Positions 33,435-42,900 of a DNA stretch of 64,000 bases are shown here, one piece after another. The stretch comes from Pseudomonas sp. GR 6-02 (GTDB taxonomy: Bacteria; Pseudomonadota; Gammaproteobacteria; Pseudomonadales; Pseudomonadaceae), in NCBI RefSeq assembly GCF_001655615.1, contig NZ_CP011567.1, forward strand, positions 1,497,001 to 1,561,000, read 5' to 3'. Position 1 is the stretch's first letter; every line of letters starts with the position of its first letter. The position numbers were made by a program, and so were the translations under genes. The notes under the pieces were generated by a model. It saw only the letters and a list, made by a program, of their open reading frames with translations. It did not search any database and was not told the origin of the DNA.

Positions 33435-33470
33435 CGAAGGGCGCGGTCTGACCGCGCCCTTCGTTTTTTT
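33435..33470 (+). terminator. lysC terminator
   Basis: CGAAGGGCGCGGT and ACCGCGCCCTTCG form a 13-bp stem with a 3-nt loop and are followed by seven T. Confidence 0.95.
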
Positions 33471-33611
33471 GAATGGTGCGTACCAAAACTGTTCTTTTGC
33501 TCGCGCTAGTCAATACTCAGGCATGTAGGGCTGCGACCTTTTCGGTTGTAGGTCGAATGCCTTTTTTTTGCAGACTGTTGTCCCTGAAATGAAATGCGTG
33601 AGGAGAAAGGT

Positions 33612-33800
33612 ATGCTGATTCTGACTCGTCGGTGCGCAGAAAGCCTGATTATTGGTGATGGCGAAATCACCGTGACCGTGCTCGGCGTTAAAGGAAATCA
33701 AGTGCGTATTGGTGTCAACGCCCCGAAAGAGGTGGCTGTGCACCGTGAGGAAATTTACCTGCGTATCAAGAAAGAGAAGGACGAAGAACCAAGCCATTAA
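33612..33800 (+). CDS. rsmA: Carbon storage / secondary metabolism regulator RsmA (CsrA family)
   Basis: 62 residues from ATG at 33612 with AGGAGAAAGG upstream. [41 protein letters not shown] and [14 protein letters not shown] are the CsrA core. Arg44-type RNA contact lies in the VHREE segment. The dimer binds GGA hairpins in target mRNAs and represses secondary metabolism and secretion genes until titrated by RsmX/Y/Z RNAs. It lies between lysC and tRNA-Ser, as in other pseudomonads. Confidence 0.97.
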   Translation: MLILTRRCAESLIIGDGEITVTVLGVKGNQVRIGVNAPKEVAVHREEIYLRIKKEKDEEPSH

Positions 33801-33819
33801 TTTTTATCGTTTTTTATGT

Positions 33820-33848
33820 TTGCAAACGGGGATAAAGCTGGTTAATAT
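33820..33848 (+). promoter_or_regulatory. tRNA-Ser promoter
   Basis: TTGCAA and TAATAT separated by 17 bases, 14 bp upstream of the mature tRNA end. Confidence 0.6.
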
Positions 33849-33862
33849 ACGCCCCGTGTTGC

Positions 33863-33953
33863 GGAGAGCTGGCCGAGTGGCCGAAGGCGCTCCCCTGCTA
33901 AGGGAGTACACCTCAAAAGGGTGTCGGGGGTTCGAATCCCCCGTTCTCCGCCA
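33863..33953 (+). tRNA. tRNA-Ser(GCU)
   Basis: 91 nt including CCA. Acceptor GGAGAGC pairs with GTTCTCC. The anticodon loop CTGCTAA gives GCU, there is a long variable arm, and the T loop is TTCGAAT. Confidence 0.97.
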
Positions 33954-34018
33954 TTATTTGTTTAGTACGTTGTAATCTGGCTTCTTCGGTAAGTTGTTGA
34001 AATTACTAGAAAAAGTGC

Positions 34019-34046
34019 TTTACAAAAAGATTTAACGGCCTATAAT
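34019..34046 (+). promoter_or_regulatory. tRNA-Arg promoter
   Basis: TTTACA and TATAAT separated by 16 bases, followed by GCGCGGC (GC-rich discriminator as in stringently controlled promoters), 14 bp before the first tRNA-Arg. Confidence 0.8.
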
Positions 34047-34060
34047 GCGCGGCAACAAAT

Positions 34061-34137
34061 GCACTCGTAGCTCAGCTGGATAGAGTACTCGGCTACGAAC
34101 CGAGCGGTCACAGGTTCGAATCCTGTCGAGTGCACCA
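34061..34137 (+). tRNA. tRNA-Arg(ACG), copy 1
   Basis: 77 nt with CCA. Acceptor GCACTCG pairs with CGAGTGC. The anticodon loop CTACGAA gives ACG, read as ICG after editing. Confidence 0.98.
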
Positions 34138-34208
34138 TTTAAGAGTTGTTTGCAGTAATGTGAGTAACTTGGCTTCAACCAGTTGTGATCTGGTATAAAA
34201 ACACAAAT

Positions 34209-34285
34209 GCACTCGTAGCTCAGCTGGATAGAGTACTCGGCTACGAACCGAGCGGTCACAGGTTCGAATCCTGTCGAGTGCACCA
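34209..34285 (+). tRNA. tRNA-Arg(ACG), copy 2
   Basis: Identical to the 77-nt copy starting 148 bp upstream, in the same transcript and directly before the terminator. Confidence 0.98.
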
Positions 34286-34292
34286 AACACCA

Positions 34293-34320
34293 AAAAGCCC
34301 GCGTTTAACGCGGGCTTTTT
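34293..34320. terminator. Bidirectional terminator shared by tRNA-Arg and the DUF4124 gene
   Basis: AAAAAGCCCGCG and CGCGGGCTTTTT around TTAA-type loop. It serves the tRNAs on plus and the convergent gene on minus, whose stop codon lies within the loop. Confidence 0.9.
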
Positions 34321-34823
34321 GCCGTCTGCGATTTGGCTTTTCCTTTGGTACAACCTTTCTCATCGAACTCGATGTGAGCACTGCGCCCTCGCTTGTTGTC
34401 GTAGCGGTAGCTCATGGCTGAATTGCGAGTGCTGATTTTGTCTGGCTTGCCGAGAGCGCTTTCGACGTCCTGCTGACTCATGCCGGCAACCACTCTCTGA
34501 TTGATGATCGCGATGCGGCGTTCCTTCGCGCTGAGCTTATTTCCACATTTGTCCTCGGGCTGACCAACGACCGTCGGCTCTCTCCTTGGGTTTTTCATAC
34601 TTGATGTTTCGCGAACCTCAGCTTCTGGCATCAGGGCTGTCGTGCTGCCAGGCAAAAACGTGCGTACTTCCTGAAGCGAAAGGCTTTCTCCGGTCGTACA
34701 GCTCAAGGTCGTGAAGGTGATGCGTCCGTCAGGGGCTTCACACCGGTGGATGGTCGTAGCAAACGCCCAGGGCGGCAGGCAGAGCAGGGCGGCAAGCAAA
34801 AAATAATCAGCATTCCGTGGCAT
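34305..34823 (-). CDS. Exported DUF4124-like protein with SmpA-like segment
   Basis: 172 residues. A signal peptide (FLLAALLCLPPWAFA) is followed by a DUF4124 type start (TIHRCEAPDGRITFTTLSC with two Cys). A second part at about 105-155 (IINQRVVAGMSQQDVESALG, KPDKIST, YRYDNKR) is like the lipoprotein SmpA/BamE motif. The last codons and stop are made by the shared terminator hairpin. It is probably periplasmic and of unknown function. Opposite orientation to the tRNAs, promoter before 34824. Confidence 0.8.
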   Translation of the reverse strand: MPRNADYFLLAALLCLPPWAFATTIHRCEAPDGRITFTTLSCTTGESLSLQEVRTFLPGSTTALMPEAEVRETSSMKNPRREPTVVGQPEDKCGNKLSAKERRIAIINQRVVAGMSQQDVESALGKPDKISTRNSAMSYRYDNKRGRSAHIEFDEKGCTKGKAKSQTAKSPR

Positions 34824-35144
34824 TCGACGTCCTCCTTGACAGTCCTTATCAAGGGTAGCCGTTACATTTTTCGACAGGGGTGTGTTTTCTTTTCAGGATG
34901 AGTCGTCGCAGTTCCATGGATCAGGACAGCGCTCAGGTTTGTCTCGCAAGCGCTTGTTTCAGCCGCGATTTTTTCACGTTTAAAACCGTCAGGCGGTGTT
35001 ATCATTGCGCCTGTCAGCCCCGCCGGGGCTTGTGGAATACCTCCATGGACTTACCCAGTAGTTACTCAGTACCCCGTTTTTACAATCATGAATTGACTGA
35101 TTGATCCTTCCGGCGTGCCCCGCTGCTGGGAGTGGAGTTCGCCT
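34824..35144. other. Divergent intergenic region before mgtE
   Basis: About 320 bp. It holds promoters of the DUF4124 gene and of mgtE. A possible plus-strand -10 (TTATCAT) lies near 34998. I see no Mg2+-sensing leader of known type. Confidence 0.4.
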
Positions 35145-36587
35145 ATGTCTGAAGTTGAAGTAAAGAAAACGCAGGAAAGCTTGCAGGACCGCCTTGCTCA
35201 AGTCGTTGAGCTGCTGCAGCGCCAGCGGGTGGTCGAAGACCTGACTCATCGCCAGGAAGGTCCGCATCACGACCGGGTCGAGAACCTGGTTCACCGGCAA
35301 AACCTCGTCGAGTTGCAACGCAAGCTCGATGATCTGCACTCCGCTGACGTTGCCTACATCCTTGAAGCCTTGCCACTGGACGATCGTCTGACCGTCTGGC
35401 AGTTGGTCAAGGCCGACCGCGACGGCGACATTCTGCTCGAAGTATCCGATTCGGTTCGTGAAACCCTGATCGCCGACATGGACGATCACGAGCTCCTGGC
35501 GGCGGCCAAGGACATGGATGCCGACGAACTTGCTGACCTGGCCTCCGAGCTGCCGCGAGACGTCGTCCACGAGCTGATGGAAACCCTCGATGCTCAACAG
35601 CGTGAGCGCGTCCGCTCCGCGTTGTCCTATGACGAGGAGCAGGTCGGTGCGCTGATGGACTTCGAGATGGTGACGATCCGTGAGGATGTCAGTCTTGAAG
35701 TGGTGTTGCGTTACCTGCGTCGTCTCAAAGAGTTGCCAAGCCATACCGATAAACTGTTCGTGGTCGATTACGACGGCGTGCTCAAGGGCGTGTTGCCGAT
35801 CAAGCGCCTTTTGGTCAACGACCCGGATAAACAGGTCTCGGAAGTGATGGCCAGCGATCCGGTGAGTTTTCATCCGGACGAAGACGCCTACGAGGCCGCT
35901 CAGGCGTTCGAGCGTTACGACTTGATCTCGGCCCCGGTGGTCGACAAGAACGGCAAGCTGATCGGTCGTCTGACCATCGATGAAATGGTCGACCTGATTC
36001 GTGAAGAGAGCGAAAACGAAGTTCTCAACATGGCGGGTCTGCGCGAAGAAGAAGATATTTTTGCGTCAGTCTGGAAGTCCCTGCGCAACCGTTGGGCCTG
36101 GCTGGCGATAAACCTGATCACCGCGTTCGTTGCATCACGGGTGATCGGCCTGTTCGAGGGCTCTATCGAGAAGCTGGTAGCGCTCGCGGCATTGATGCCG
36201 ATCGTGGCGGGTATCGGCGGCAACTCGGGTAACCAGACAATCACCATGATCGTTCGGGCCATGGCGCTGGACCAGGTCAGTACCGGCAATACGTCGAGGT
36301 TGATGCGCAAGGAGTTGGCGGTCGCTTTGATCAATGGCGTGGTCTGGGGTGGAGTGATTGGTGTGGTGTCCTACCTGCTTTATGGCAGTTGGTCCCTGGG
36401 CGTGGTGATGACCGCCGCCATGACGCTTAACCTGTTGCTTGCGGCATTGATGGGCGTGTTGATTCCGATGACCCTGGCGCGGCTTGGGCGCGACCCGGCA
36501 ATGGGCGCGAGTGTGATGATCACTGCCATGACCGACAGTGGTGGCTTTTTCATCTTTCTCGGGCTGGCGACGATTTTTCTGCTCTGA
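35145..36587 (+). CDS. mgtE: Magnesium transporter MgtE
   Basis: 480 residues from ATG at 35145 (MSEVEVKKTQESLQ), near the family length. The N domain (superhelical, about 15-145) precedes two CBS domains (about 150-275, FVVDYDGVLKGVLPIKRLLV and RYDLISAPVVDKNGKLIGRL). About five transmembrane helices follow with the pore motif PIVAGIGGNSGNQT. It admits Mg2+ and closes when Mg2+ binds the cytosolic domains. In P. aeruginosa MgtE levels affect type III secretion through Rsm RNAs, noteworthy since rsmA is 1.3 kb upstream. Confidence 0.96.
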   Translation: MSEVEVKKTQESLQDRLAQVVELLQRQRVVEDLTHRQEGPHHDRVENLVHRQNLVELQRKLDDLHSADVAYILEALPLDDRLTVWQLVKADRDGDILLEVSDSVRETLIADMDDHELLAAAKDMDADELADLASELPRDVVHELMETLDAQQRERVRSALSYDEEQVGALMDFEMVTIREDVSLEVVLRYLRRLKELPSHTDKLFVVDYDGVLKGVLPIKRLLVNDPDKQVSEVMASDPVSFHPDEDAYEAAQAFERYDLISAPVVDKNGKLIGRLTIDEMVDLIREESENEVLNMAGLREEEDIFASVWKSLRNRWAWLAINLITAFVASRVIGLFEGSIEKLVALAALMPIVAGIGGNSGNQTITMIVRAMALDQVSTGNTSRLMRKELAVALINGVVWGGVIGVVSYLLYGSWSLGVVMTAAMTLNLLLAALMGVLIPMTLARLGRDPAMGASVMITAMTDSGGFFIFLGLATIFLL

Positions 36588-36603
36588 CGTTCTACCTCAA
36601 AAG

Positions 36604-36631
36604 AACCCGCCCAATCGGCGGGTTTTTTTTT
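36604..36631 (+). terminator. mgtE terminator
   Basis: AACCCGCC and GGCGGGTT followed by more T (nine in a row). Confidence 0.9.
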
Positions 36632-36650
36632 GAGGGGCTGAATTTCAGGC

Positions 36651-36678
36651 AAAAAAAAGCCAGCAATTACGCTGGCTT
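36651..36678 (-). terminator. amrZ terminator
   Basis: On the minus strand AAGCCAGC, a six-base loop and GCTGGCTT are followed by six further T. Confidence 0.9.
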
Positions 36679-36694
36679 GAGCTTTCAGGATGAA

Positions 36695-37021
36695 TCAGGA
36701 AACGTCTGCAGCCATTTCGGCATCATGGGCGATCAGCGAAACCAGAGCGTTTTGCTGGCGGTGGGAGAGTTGGCGGAAGCGTTGCAGCAGTTCGCGTTCG
36801 TGTAATGACAGCTCGGGGCTGTCCAGGCGCATGCTCAATTCTTCGCCCAACGCGCCTTCCTGAATAAGACTCTGCTCAAGACGCGCGATGATTTCGGAAT
36901 TCATGCTGCGATGATGATTGCGAGCCACCTCGGCAATGCGTTCACGCATTCCGTCTGGCAGACGTACGACGAACTTGTCAGCCGTACGGCTGGAATAAAT
37001 TGCCTGTTTCAATGGGCGCAT
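36695..37021 (-). CDS. amrZ: AmrZ, ribbon-helix-helix global regulator
   Basis: 108 residues, the length of AmrZ (AlgZ) in P. aeruginosa, and nearly identical in remembered core segments: [59 protein letters not shown] and [20 protein letters not shown]. The N-terminal arm and beta-strand (DKFVVRLP) enter the DNA major groove. The C-terminal half tetramerises. It controls alginate, motility, c-di-GMP and biofilm genes. In PAO1 amrZ is beside the phn cluster, and here phnN is still next to it. Confidence 0.92.
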   Translation of the reverse strand: MRPLKQAIYSSRTADKFVVRLPDGMRERIAEVARNHHRSMNSEIIARLEQSLIQEGALGEELSMRLDSPELSLHERELLQRFRQLSHRQQNALVSLIAHDAEMAADVS

Positions 37022-37406
37022 ATATTTAACCGGTTAGTTCAGGGGAGCGGTTCTCGGGATAGGCCGCAGGATGTCAGATAGGACAAGCACTCCGACCAAA
37101 TGTTCAACCTGAATTGATAGAGGCGCGCATCATGCCTCAAATTAGCCAGATCATTGGCGTCAATTCTGTGACAAATATTGATCTGGGTAAAGGCTTAATG
37201 CCAGCACCTATTATCAGAAATGCGGACTGGTTTGAAAACATTCCATGAGTCCGTATCGCTGACCGCGTCCTCTTGCCCCACAGGTGATGCCCGAAGACGC
37301 CTGAAGGTGCATGCTATGCGGATTCGATCCTTGTTCCTTACCTTAACAGGATAGTGGCAAATGGCCGATTTACTAGGGCAGACGGACGGTATGGGATGAT
37401 TTCAGG
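37022..37406. other. amrZ-phnN divergent region
   Basis: 385 bp without a gene. It is AT-rich around 37130-37250 (CAAATATTGATCTGGG). AmrZ represses itself in other species, so operator sites are expected (ATTGGCGTCAATT near 37152 is a weak candidate). No strong promoter could be named. Confidence 0.4.
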
Positions 37407-37979
37407 ATGGATGGCAGGCTGATTTATTTAATGGGGCCTTCGGGATCCGGCAAGGACAGCCTCATCGAAGCCGCTCGCGGGCCGTTGCGGGTACGCAATT
37501 GTGAAGTCGTGCGGCGGGTTATTACGCGCTCGGCTGAGTCTGTCGGCGAAGACGCCATTGAGGTGTCCCGCGAAGAGTTCGAGCGACGCAGAAACAATGG
37601 GGATTTCGCGCTTTCGTGGCAGGCCAATGGGCTCGATTACGGTATTCCTGTGCGTATAGACCAGTGGCTCAAGGAAGGACGCGATGTGCTGATCAATGCT
37701 TCGCGCGGCCACCTGACAGAAGCGCAACAGCGCTATCCCACGCTGTTGCCGGTGCTGTTGACGGTCAAGGATGACGTTCTGCGAGAGCGCCTGCTACGGC
37801 GGGGGCGTGAAAGCCCGGCAGAAATTGAAGCGAGACTGTGCCGCAATGCGCTGTTCACGGCTGACGACACAATCGGTGATACGCAAATCCGTCGACTCGA
37901 TAACTCCGGCGACCTTGCGGTCACCGTTGCCAGTCTTCTGGAGTTGCTGAGCGTCAGCGCAGAACCGGATCGAACTTGA
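37407..37979 (+). CDS. phnN: Ribose 1,5-bisphosphate phosphokinase PhnN
   Basis: 190 residues, guanylate-kinase-like fold with P-loop MGPSGSGKDSLIE. VVRRVITRSAESVGEDAIEV, NGDFALSWQANGLDYGIP and VLINASRGHLTEAQQRYP follow the PhnN pattern. It makes PRPP from ribose 1,5-bisphosphate in the C-P lyase pathway. No other phn gene is visible in the window, so it is isolated. Its 3' end overlaps the convergent small gene by 26 bp. Confidence 0.9.
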   Translation: MDGRLIYLMGPSGSGKDSLIEAARGPLRVRNCEVVRRVITRSAESVGEDAIEVSREEFERRRNNGDFALSWQANGLDYGIPVRIDQWLKEGRDVLINASRGHLTEAQQRYPTLLPVLLTVKDDVLRERLLRRGRESPAEIEARLCRNALFTADDTIGDTQIRRLDNSGDLAVTVASLLELLSVSAEPDRT

Positions 37980-38133
37980 TCTTGCGCCCGGCGATCAGCG
38001 CCAGCACGAACAGCGCACTGAACACGCCGCAGGCAATCAGGGGCAGGGTGACGATCGTGTCCTGGACTAATGACAGATGAAGGATGCCACTCAGTAGAGC
38101 GAGGATGAGAAACCCTGCGGCTGATTTGGACAT
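37954..38133 (-). CDS. Small inner-membrane protein
   Basis: 59 residues from ATG at 38133 (MSKSAAGFLILALLSGILHL), with CAGGAAG in front. There are two hydrophobic helices separated by VQDT, ending in RKIKFDPVLR. I recall similar small membrane proteins beside phnN in other pseudomonads, without a known role. It overlaps the end of phnN and follows the gene at 38157 in the same direction. Confidence 0.7.
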   Translation of the reverse strand: MSKSAAGFLILALLSGILHLSLVQDTIVTLPLIACGVFSALFVLALIAGRKIKFDPVLR

Positions 38134-38156
38134 GCTGTGCTTCCTGATGAGGTGGT

Positions 38157-38390
38157 TCAAAATACCAAGCGTTCAAAAGACTGCGTGCGCGGTTGAAGAC
38201 TCTCCTGGCTCACCTCTTGGCTGACAAAACTGCGTTGATCGCTCGTGACTGCCCATTGAGGCGCTTTTTGCAGCTGCAGGTAGTGGGGCGTGCGTTGGGC
38301 AACCATCGCAGCGTCGTTTTCGGGGAAGAACTGAAAACCCAACAGAACCGCCAGGGCGACTGCATTCGCGACTAAAAGAGCGCTGTTCAT
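38157..38390 (-). CDS. Small membrane-anchored protein
   Basis: 77 residues, with AAGGAGAT eight bases before the ATG. One N-terminal hydrophobic helix (ALLVANAVALAVLLGFQFF) is followed by a polar tail of 55 residues. It likely forms a two-gene operon with the small membrane protein 23 bp downstream. Function is unknown. Confidence 0.7.
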   Translation of the reverse strand: MNSALLVANAVALAVLLGFQFFPENDAAMVAQRTPHYLQLQKAPQWAVTSDQRSFVSQEVSQESLQPRTQSFERLVF

Positions 38391-38681
38391 GGGGCTGATC
38401 TCCTTCGTTCTTTGAGAACAGTCGAAGCAGCCCGCATGCCAAAAGTTTAACGGCTATTAAATCCTTTAAAAACAAAGAATTACGCTATTTTAACAAAATG
38501 CCGGCATTGCATTTTGCAATGATGGCATTTTGCGGTGATGCAATTTGCACGGTAAACAAAGCCACGCTACCGTGGGGCGTCTGCCTACACTTAAAAAGCC
38601 CTACGGACGACATGACAAAAGCGGGCCTGCCCGTTAACATGCACGCCGTCCATCGCCGCGCATTCCTTGCGCGCGACTTGT
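38391..38681. other. Regulatory region upstream of the small membrane-protein operon
   Basis: 291 bp with AT-rich DNA (38440-38500), the repeat cluster at 38494-38551, and the tRNA-Arg(CCU) promoter region further right. Confidence 0.45.
38506..38540. repeat. Overlapping palindrome and 16-bp direct repeat
   Basis: ATTGCATTTTGCAAT (38506-38520) is a perfect dyad with 6-bp arms. It overlaps a tandem pair, GCATTTTGCAATGATG (38509-38524) and GCATTTTGCGGTGATG (38525-38540). A further GCAATTTGCAC follows. Together they look like clustered binding sites of one regulator. Confidence 0.5.
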
Positions 38682-38758
38682 GTCTCAGTAGCTCAATTGG
38701 ATAGAGCATCCCCCTCCTAAGGGGAAGGTTGGCAGTTCGAACCTGCCCTGGGACACCA
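38682..38758 (+). tRNA. tRNA-Arg(CCU)
   Basis: 77 nt with CCA. Acceptor GTCTCAG pairs with CTGGGAC. The anticodon loop CTCCTAA gives CCU. This tRNA is a frequent integration site in pseudomonads, but no second copy of its 3' end is seen in the window. Confidence 0.97.
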
Positions 38759-38842
38759 TATAATCCAAGGCCTACAGCGTCTTTTTGTTTCTCTGCTTAA
38801 CCCTCATGGGTGCTAGGTGGGTGCAACAGGTATGCTTTAAGC

Positions 38843-38880
38843 AAAGAAAAGCCCTGCTCAGATTGTTATCTGGCGGGGCT
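38843..38880. terminator. Bidirectional terminator after tRNA-Arg(CCU)
   Basis: AAAAGCCCTGC and GCGGGGCTTTTT around a 15-nt loop, with T runs on both strands. It ends the tRNA transcript and the convergent membrane-protein gene. Confidence 0.8.
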
Positions 38881-38924
38881 TTTTCATAACTGTCGTGTCA
38901 TGTGCGGTCTATCGACTCTCCCGA

Positions 38925-39875
38925 TCAATCGTGAAAATGGACGCGCTGCGCGTACCACCAACACGCCCAGACGATGGTGATCACCAGGGAGGCGACGCAG
39001 AAGATTATGGTCTGACGCGCATTGCCAAGATCCTCTCGGGCAAACAAGCCAAGCGCCTGGAGGGCTGCCCCCCCAAAAAGCGCCAGGAACCCCATTCGCC
39101 AGGCGAACATGCGCTGTCGGTAAACGTCGAAAGCCAGCGGGAGCATAACGGCGCCATAGATTACGGAAAGATAGCGAAGTCTAACGTCTGCATAATGGGT
39201 AAAGACCGAACCACTTGGATCGCCCAGGGAAGGCTGGATATCCGTTATGGCAGAAACGCAGAACATGAGCCCTTGGAGGACGAGCACCGCTGTGACAATC
39301 ACGATGACAGTGGGTGGCCGCTTTGGGGAGCTCCGAAGCTCATTGGGCGGCAAACCTTTTGATGCAATCGCGACCTGATTACTCAGCGCCGTGCGAATGA
39401 CCTCAGACAGCCATGCCTGATCGTTGCGGGAAAACCACATACAGATCCGCATCACGCCAATCCCACAGGCCATCATCGCAAGCCCCTCCAGCGGCATGAA
39501 TGTGGCGTGCGGCCCAGGTACGGCGGTAAACAACGCCAATGCTGTAAAAAGCACACAAAACCCGAACCAGAAGCCCATGAAGAGCTTAACGGACCAGTGC
39601 AGCGCAAAACGCCCGGTTAGCACGACCTGGTTTTGGCGCACCTGGAATCGGCCGACGAAAAGTGGCTTGAATGAGTTGCGTACCATCGGGATGACACGTT
39701 GGAGCGAAACGCGAGACTCTGTCACCGTTCCCACGGCCGCTTCTCGAAAAGGTGTAAACATAGCCCAGTGCCGGGTCGCGGCTTTCAGGCGCTCAACAGA
39801 TTCCGCCAGTCCGAACGAGCTCTCAAACTCGACCAGATCCGATCCCACCCAAAGTTCCCTCATCCATCGGAACAT
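38925..39875 (-). CDS. Hypothetical multi-pass membrane protein
   Basis: 316 residues from ATG at 39875 (MFRWMRELWVGSDLVEFESS) with GAGGGGG just upstream. About 90 N-terminal residues are soluble (SFGLAESVERLKAATRHW, SFKPLFVGRFQVRQNQVVL). Then come five or so hydrophobic segments (near 100, 130, 195, 250 and 290). It ends in YAQRVHFHD. I do not recognise the family. It stands alone between a terminator and the giant adhesin gene, in the same direction as the adhesin. Confidence 0.65.
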   Translation of the reverse strand: MFRWMRELWVGSDLVEFESSFGLAESVERLKAATRHWAMFTPFREAAVGTVTESRVSLQRVIPMVRNSFKPLFVGRFQVRQNQVVLTGRFALHWSVKLFMGFWFGFCVLFTALALFTAVPGPHATFMPLEGLAMMACGIGVMRICMWFSRNDQAWLSEVIRTALSNQVAIASKGLPPNELRSSPKRPPTVIVIVTAVLVLQGLMFCVSAITDIQPSLGDPSGSVFTHYADVRLRYLSVIYGAVMLPLAFDVYRQRMFAWRMGFLALFGGAALQALGLFAREDLGNARQTIIFCVASLVITIVWACWWYAQRVHFHD

Positions 39876-39987
39876 ACATCCCCCTCTGGGCGCGTCATGC
39901 TTGGATTTCACGTTGGTATCGTGCAATTCATATTCGACCTTCCCTGGTCTCCACCACCATCATCAACTGCTCAACTCCAGCCCAATA

Positions 39988-42900
39988 TCACGCCGTCAGC
40001 GTATGCTCCGCATCCCCGAACCAGGTGCGCACCAGATCGGGCCCAGGCGTACCAGCGTGGTCAAGCACCGCCACATCGACGAAATTCTTGCCATTGCTTG
40101 CGCCATCAGGGTCTACCTTCACGGTGATGTCGTTGCCGGTCTGCACCACTTGGACAAAGTCCGACACCTGGCTGGTGCCGGCGACGAAGTTGGCCTTGAG
40201 CAGTGCGGAGAGGTCGATTTTGTCCCCTTCGGCGTAGTTGTAGTCGAGGATATGATCGCCGCCTTCATTCACGTTGAAGTAGGCAAACACGTCGGCTCCC
40301 GCGCCACCGCTGAGCGTGTCTGCACCGCCACGGCCCACGATGATGTCGTTGCCGTCGCCACCATTGATCGTGTCTGCGAGCATGGTGCCCACCAGCGTGC
40401 CGCTGGATTCTCCGTGGTAACTGACTTGAGTGCCGGCCGCGCCGCCGTCGGTGACCTGGAAGTCTTCCGCCGAGTAATGCCCCAACAGGTTCACCTCGGC
40501 CCGATGCACGCCGTCGTCCACTGTCAGCAGGCCGCCGGCGCCAGAGGCGTTGGTGTTGTAGCTGAGTTGGGTGTTGGCGCCGAAAGTGAGATTGCCGAAC
40601 GTCAGCATGTCATTGCTCTCAAGGCCGAGGATGCCGGCCAGCGAGCCCGCTGTTTCGGCCTGTGCGATCACCAGCGTGCCTGCGCCTTCGCCGTGGAAGG
40701 CGACGGATCCGTGTGCAGCACCGGAGAAGGTCAGGGTCGCGTTACCGTCGATGGTCGCGCTGCCGTCGCCGGTCACGTCGGCCAGCAGGCGCAGGTCACC
40801 ACCATTGGCCCACAGGTGGCCGGTGTTTTCGACCGTACTGGCCACCGTCATGCCGCCTGGGCCCGTGGACTCCAGCACCCCGCTGTTGGTGATGGTGTGG
40901 GTGCCGGTGTCGAGCACCAGGCTGTTCAGCCCGCTGGCCATGATCAGCCCCGAATTGATCAGCACCATCTGCCCGGCACCCAACTGGCCGGCGCCGGAAA
41001 TGCGGTTGTCGACGTTGTTCAGTACGGTGTCGGCGCTGCCGCCGAAAATCACGTTTTGCGCGTTGTCGGATAGCAGCACCTGGCCGCCACCGGTCAAGGT
41101 CGCGCCACGGAACAGAACCTCAAGGCTGGTCGCGCTGCCGGCGGAGCCGAGCTCGATGGTGCCGCTGTTATGGATACTGCCACCGAACGGCATGATCGCG
41201 CCGTCGGCAATGGTGATGGTCCCGGCGTTGTTGGTGAGCGGATCGACATCGAACTGGAAGTTCGCTTCGCTCAAGTCCGCCGCATCGATACCTTTGAGAG
41301 TGACCGTCTGGCCGGTGCTTATGCTGACCAGTGCATTGCCGTTGGCGTCGTTAGTGATACTCAAGTCTGCAAAGCCGTTGATGCCAGTGAAGCCGACCAA
41401 GTCGATCTTGTCCGCTGCGGCATCGAAATTGAAGATCTGGTTGTTGCCGATCGGTTGGGCGAAGACGAAGGTGTCGGCACCTGACGAGCCGGTCAGGTTA
41501 TCGTTAGCGGACAAGGCGAAGATCGGCGCGCCCGGGGCGTAGACTTCGACGTTGTTGAACACGTACGCGCTGGCGGTGCTGCCGTCGCTGTTGCTCCAGT
41601 TCATGTTGACGTCAAGCACCAACGCACCCACGAAGTCGCTTGGGGCTGTCACAGTCAATGCGCCGGGATCGTTGGTGTGCACGGTCCATGTGCCGTCGCC
41701 GTTGTCGGTTCCTGCATTGAACACCCACCCCGAGGGAACCCCGCTGATGGATACCGTTACGGGGCCGCTGATATCGGCTAACGGAACGTTGAGGGCTAGA
41801 TTGATGGGGTCGCCGGCAACGCCTGCCGGAAGGTTGGCACTGCTGCCGGCCGCACCAGGATTACCCGCCAGGTCGGTGTAACTGTTCGCGGCAACGTCGA
41901 CTTTTATGCTGCCGCCCTGGGTTCTGGTCAGTATTGCCGTGTAGGTATCGCCATCAACCTGGGTAAAGTTACTGAAGGTTCCGCGGGGCACTCCGCTCGT
42001 TGTCGTCACTGCGACATCAGACAGGGTGAAACCGCTCACTGTCTCACTAAATTGGAATGTCACCGTCGACGTTGAACCGACCGAACTCCCTAGGGCCGTC
42101 CCCGTCACTGCCACCGTCGGCGGCACGGTATCAACTGGCGTCTCAATGACGTTCTGCACGTTTACCGTAATGGTCTGCGTGTCGATTCCGCCATTACCGT
42201 CGGCCACCTGAACGTTCACAACATAGGCGTTGTCGCCGGCGGTTCCACCGACATCCTGGGGATTCTCGTAGTCGGGCGCCGAATTGAACGTCAGCACCCC
42301 ACTCGAACTGATCGAGAATTTGCTGAAGTCCGTCCCGGCTGTACTCAGGATCGAGTAGCTCAGCGTCTGCGCTGGTAGATCAGCGTCAGTCGCCACCACT
42401 GTCGTGACCGCCGTGGTGTTCTCCAATACGTTGATCGAAGCCGTCGCACCACCACCGTTGGAGGTGATAATCGGGCTGTTGTCGTTGACGCCTGTCACGG
42501 TTACCGCGATCGCCTGGTCGTCGAACAGTGTGCCGTCCGATGCCCGCACAATCACGTCATAAACGTTGTTCGTTCCCGAATCAGTCGGTGCTTCAAAGTT
42601 GGGTGCAGAGACAAAGCTCAGCACGCCTGTGCCAGAAACGATCGAGAATTTCGCGGCATCCACTCCACCGACGATGCTGTAGGTCAGCGTTTGTGCCGGC
42701 AGGTCTGCATCGGTCGCTGCCACCGTCGTGACCGCTGTGGTGTTCTCAGCCACGTTGATCGAAGCCGTCGCACCAGCACCGTTGGAAGTGATCGTCGGTG
42801 AGTCGTTGCTGCCGGCGATATGCACGGTGACCGAAGTGAGGGTGCCATCGGCACTGCTCACGGCAAAGGTGTCGGTGTAGGTGGTGCCGGCGGCGAATTC

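Noticed and set aside
38682..39875. Integrated element at tRNA-Arg(CCU)
   Set aside because: No integrase and no repeated tRNA 3' end in the window, only one unknown membrane-protein gene followed by the adhesin.
39424..41073. 549-codon plus-strand frame crossing from the membrane-protein gene into the adhesin
   Set aside because: Antisense to two genes with better starts and recognisable domains.
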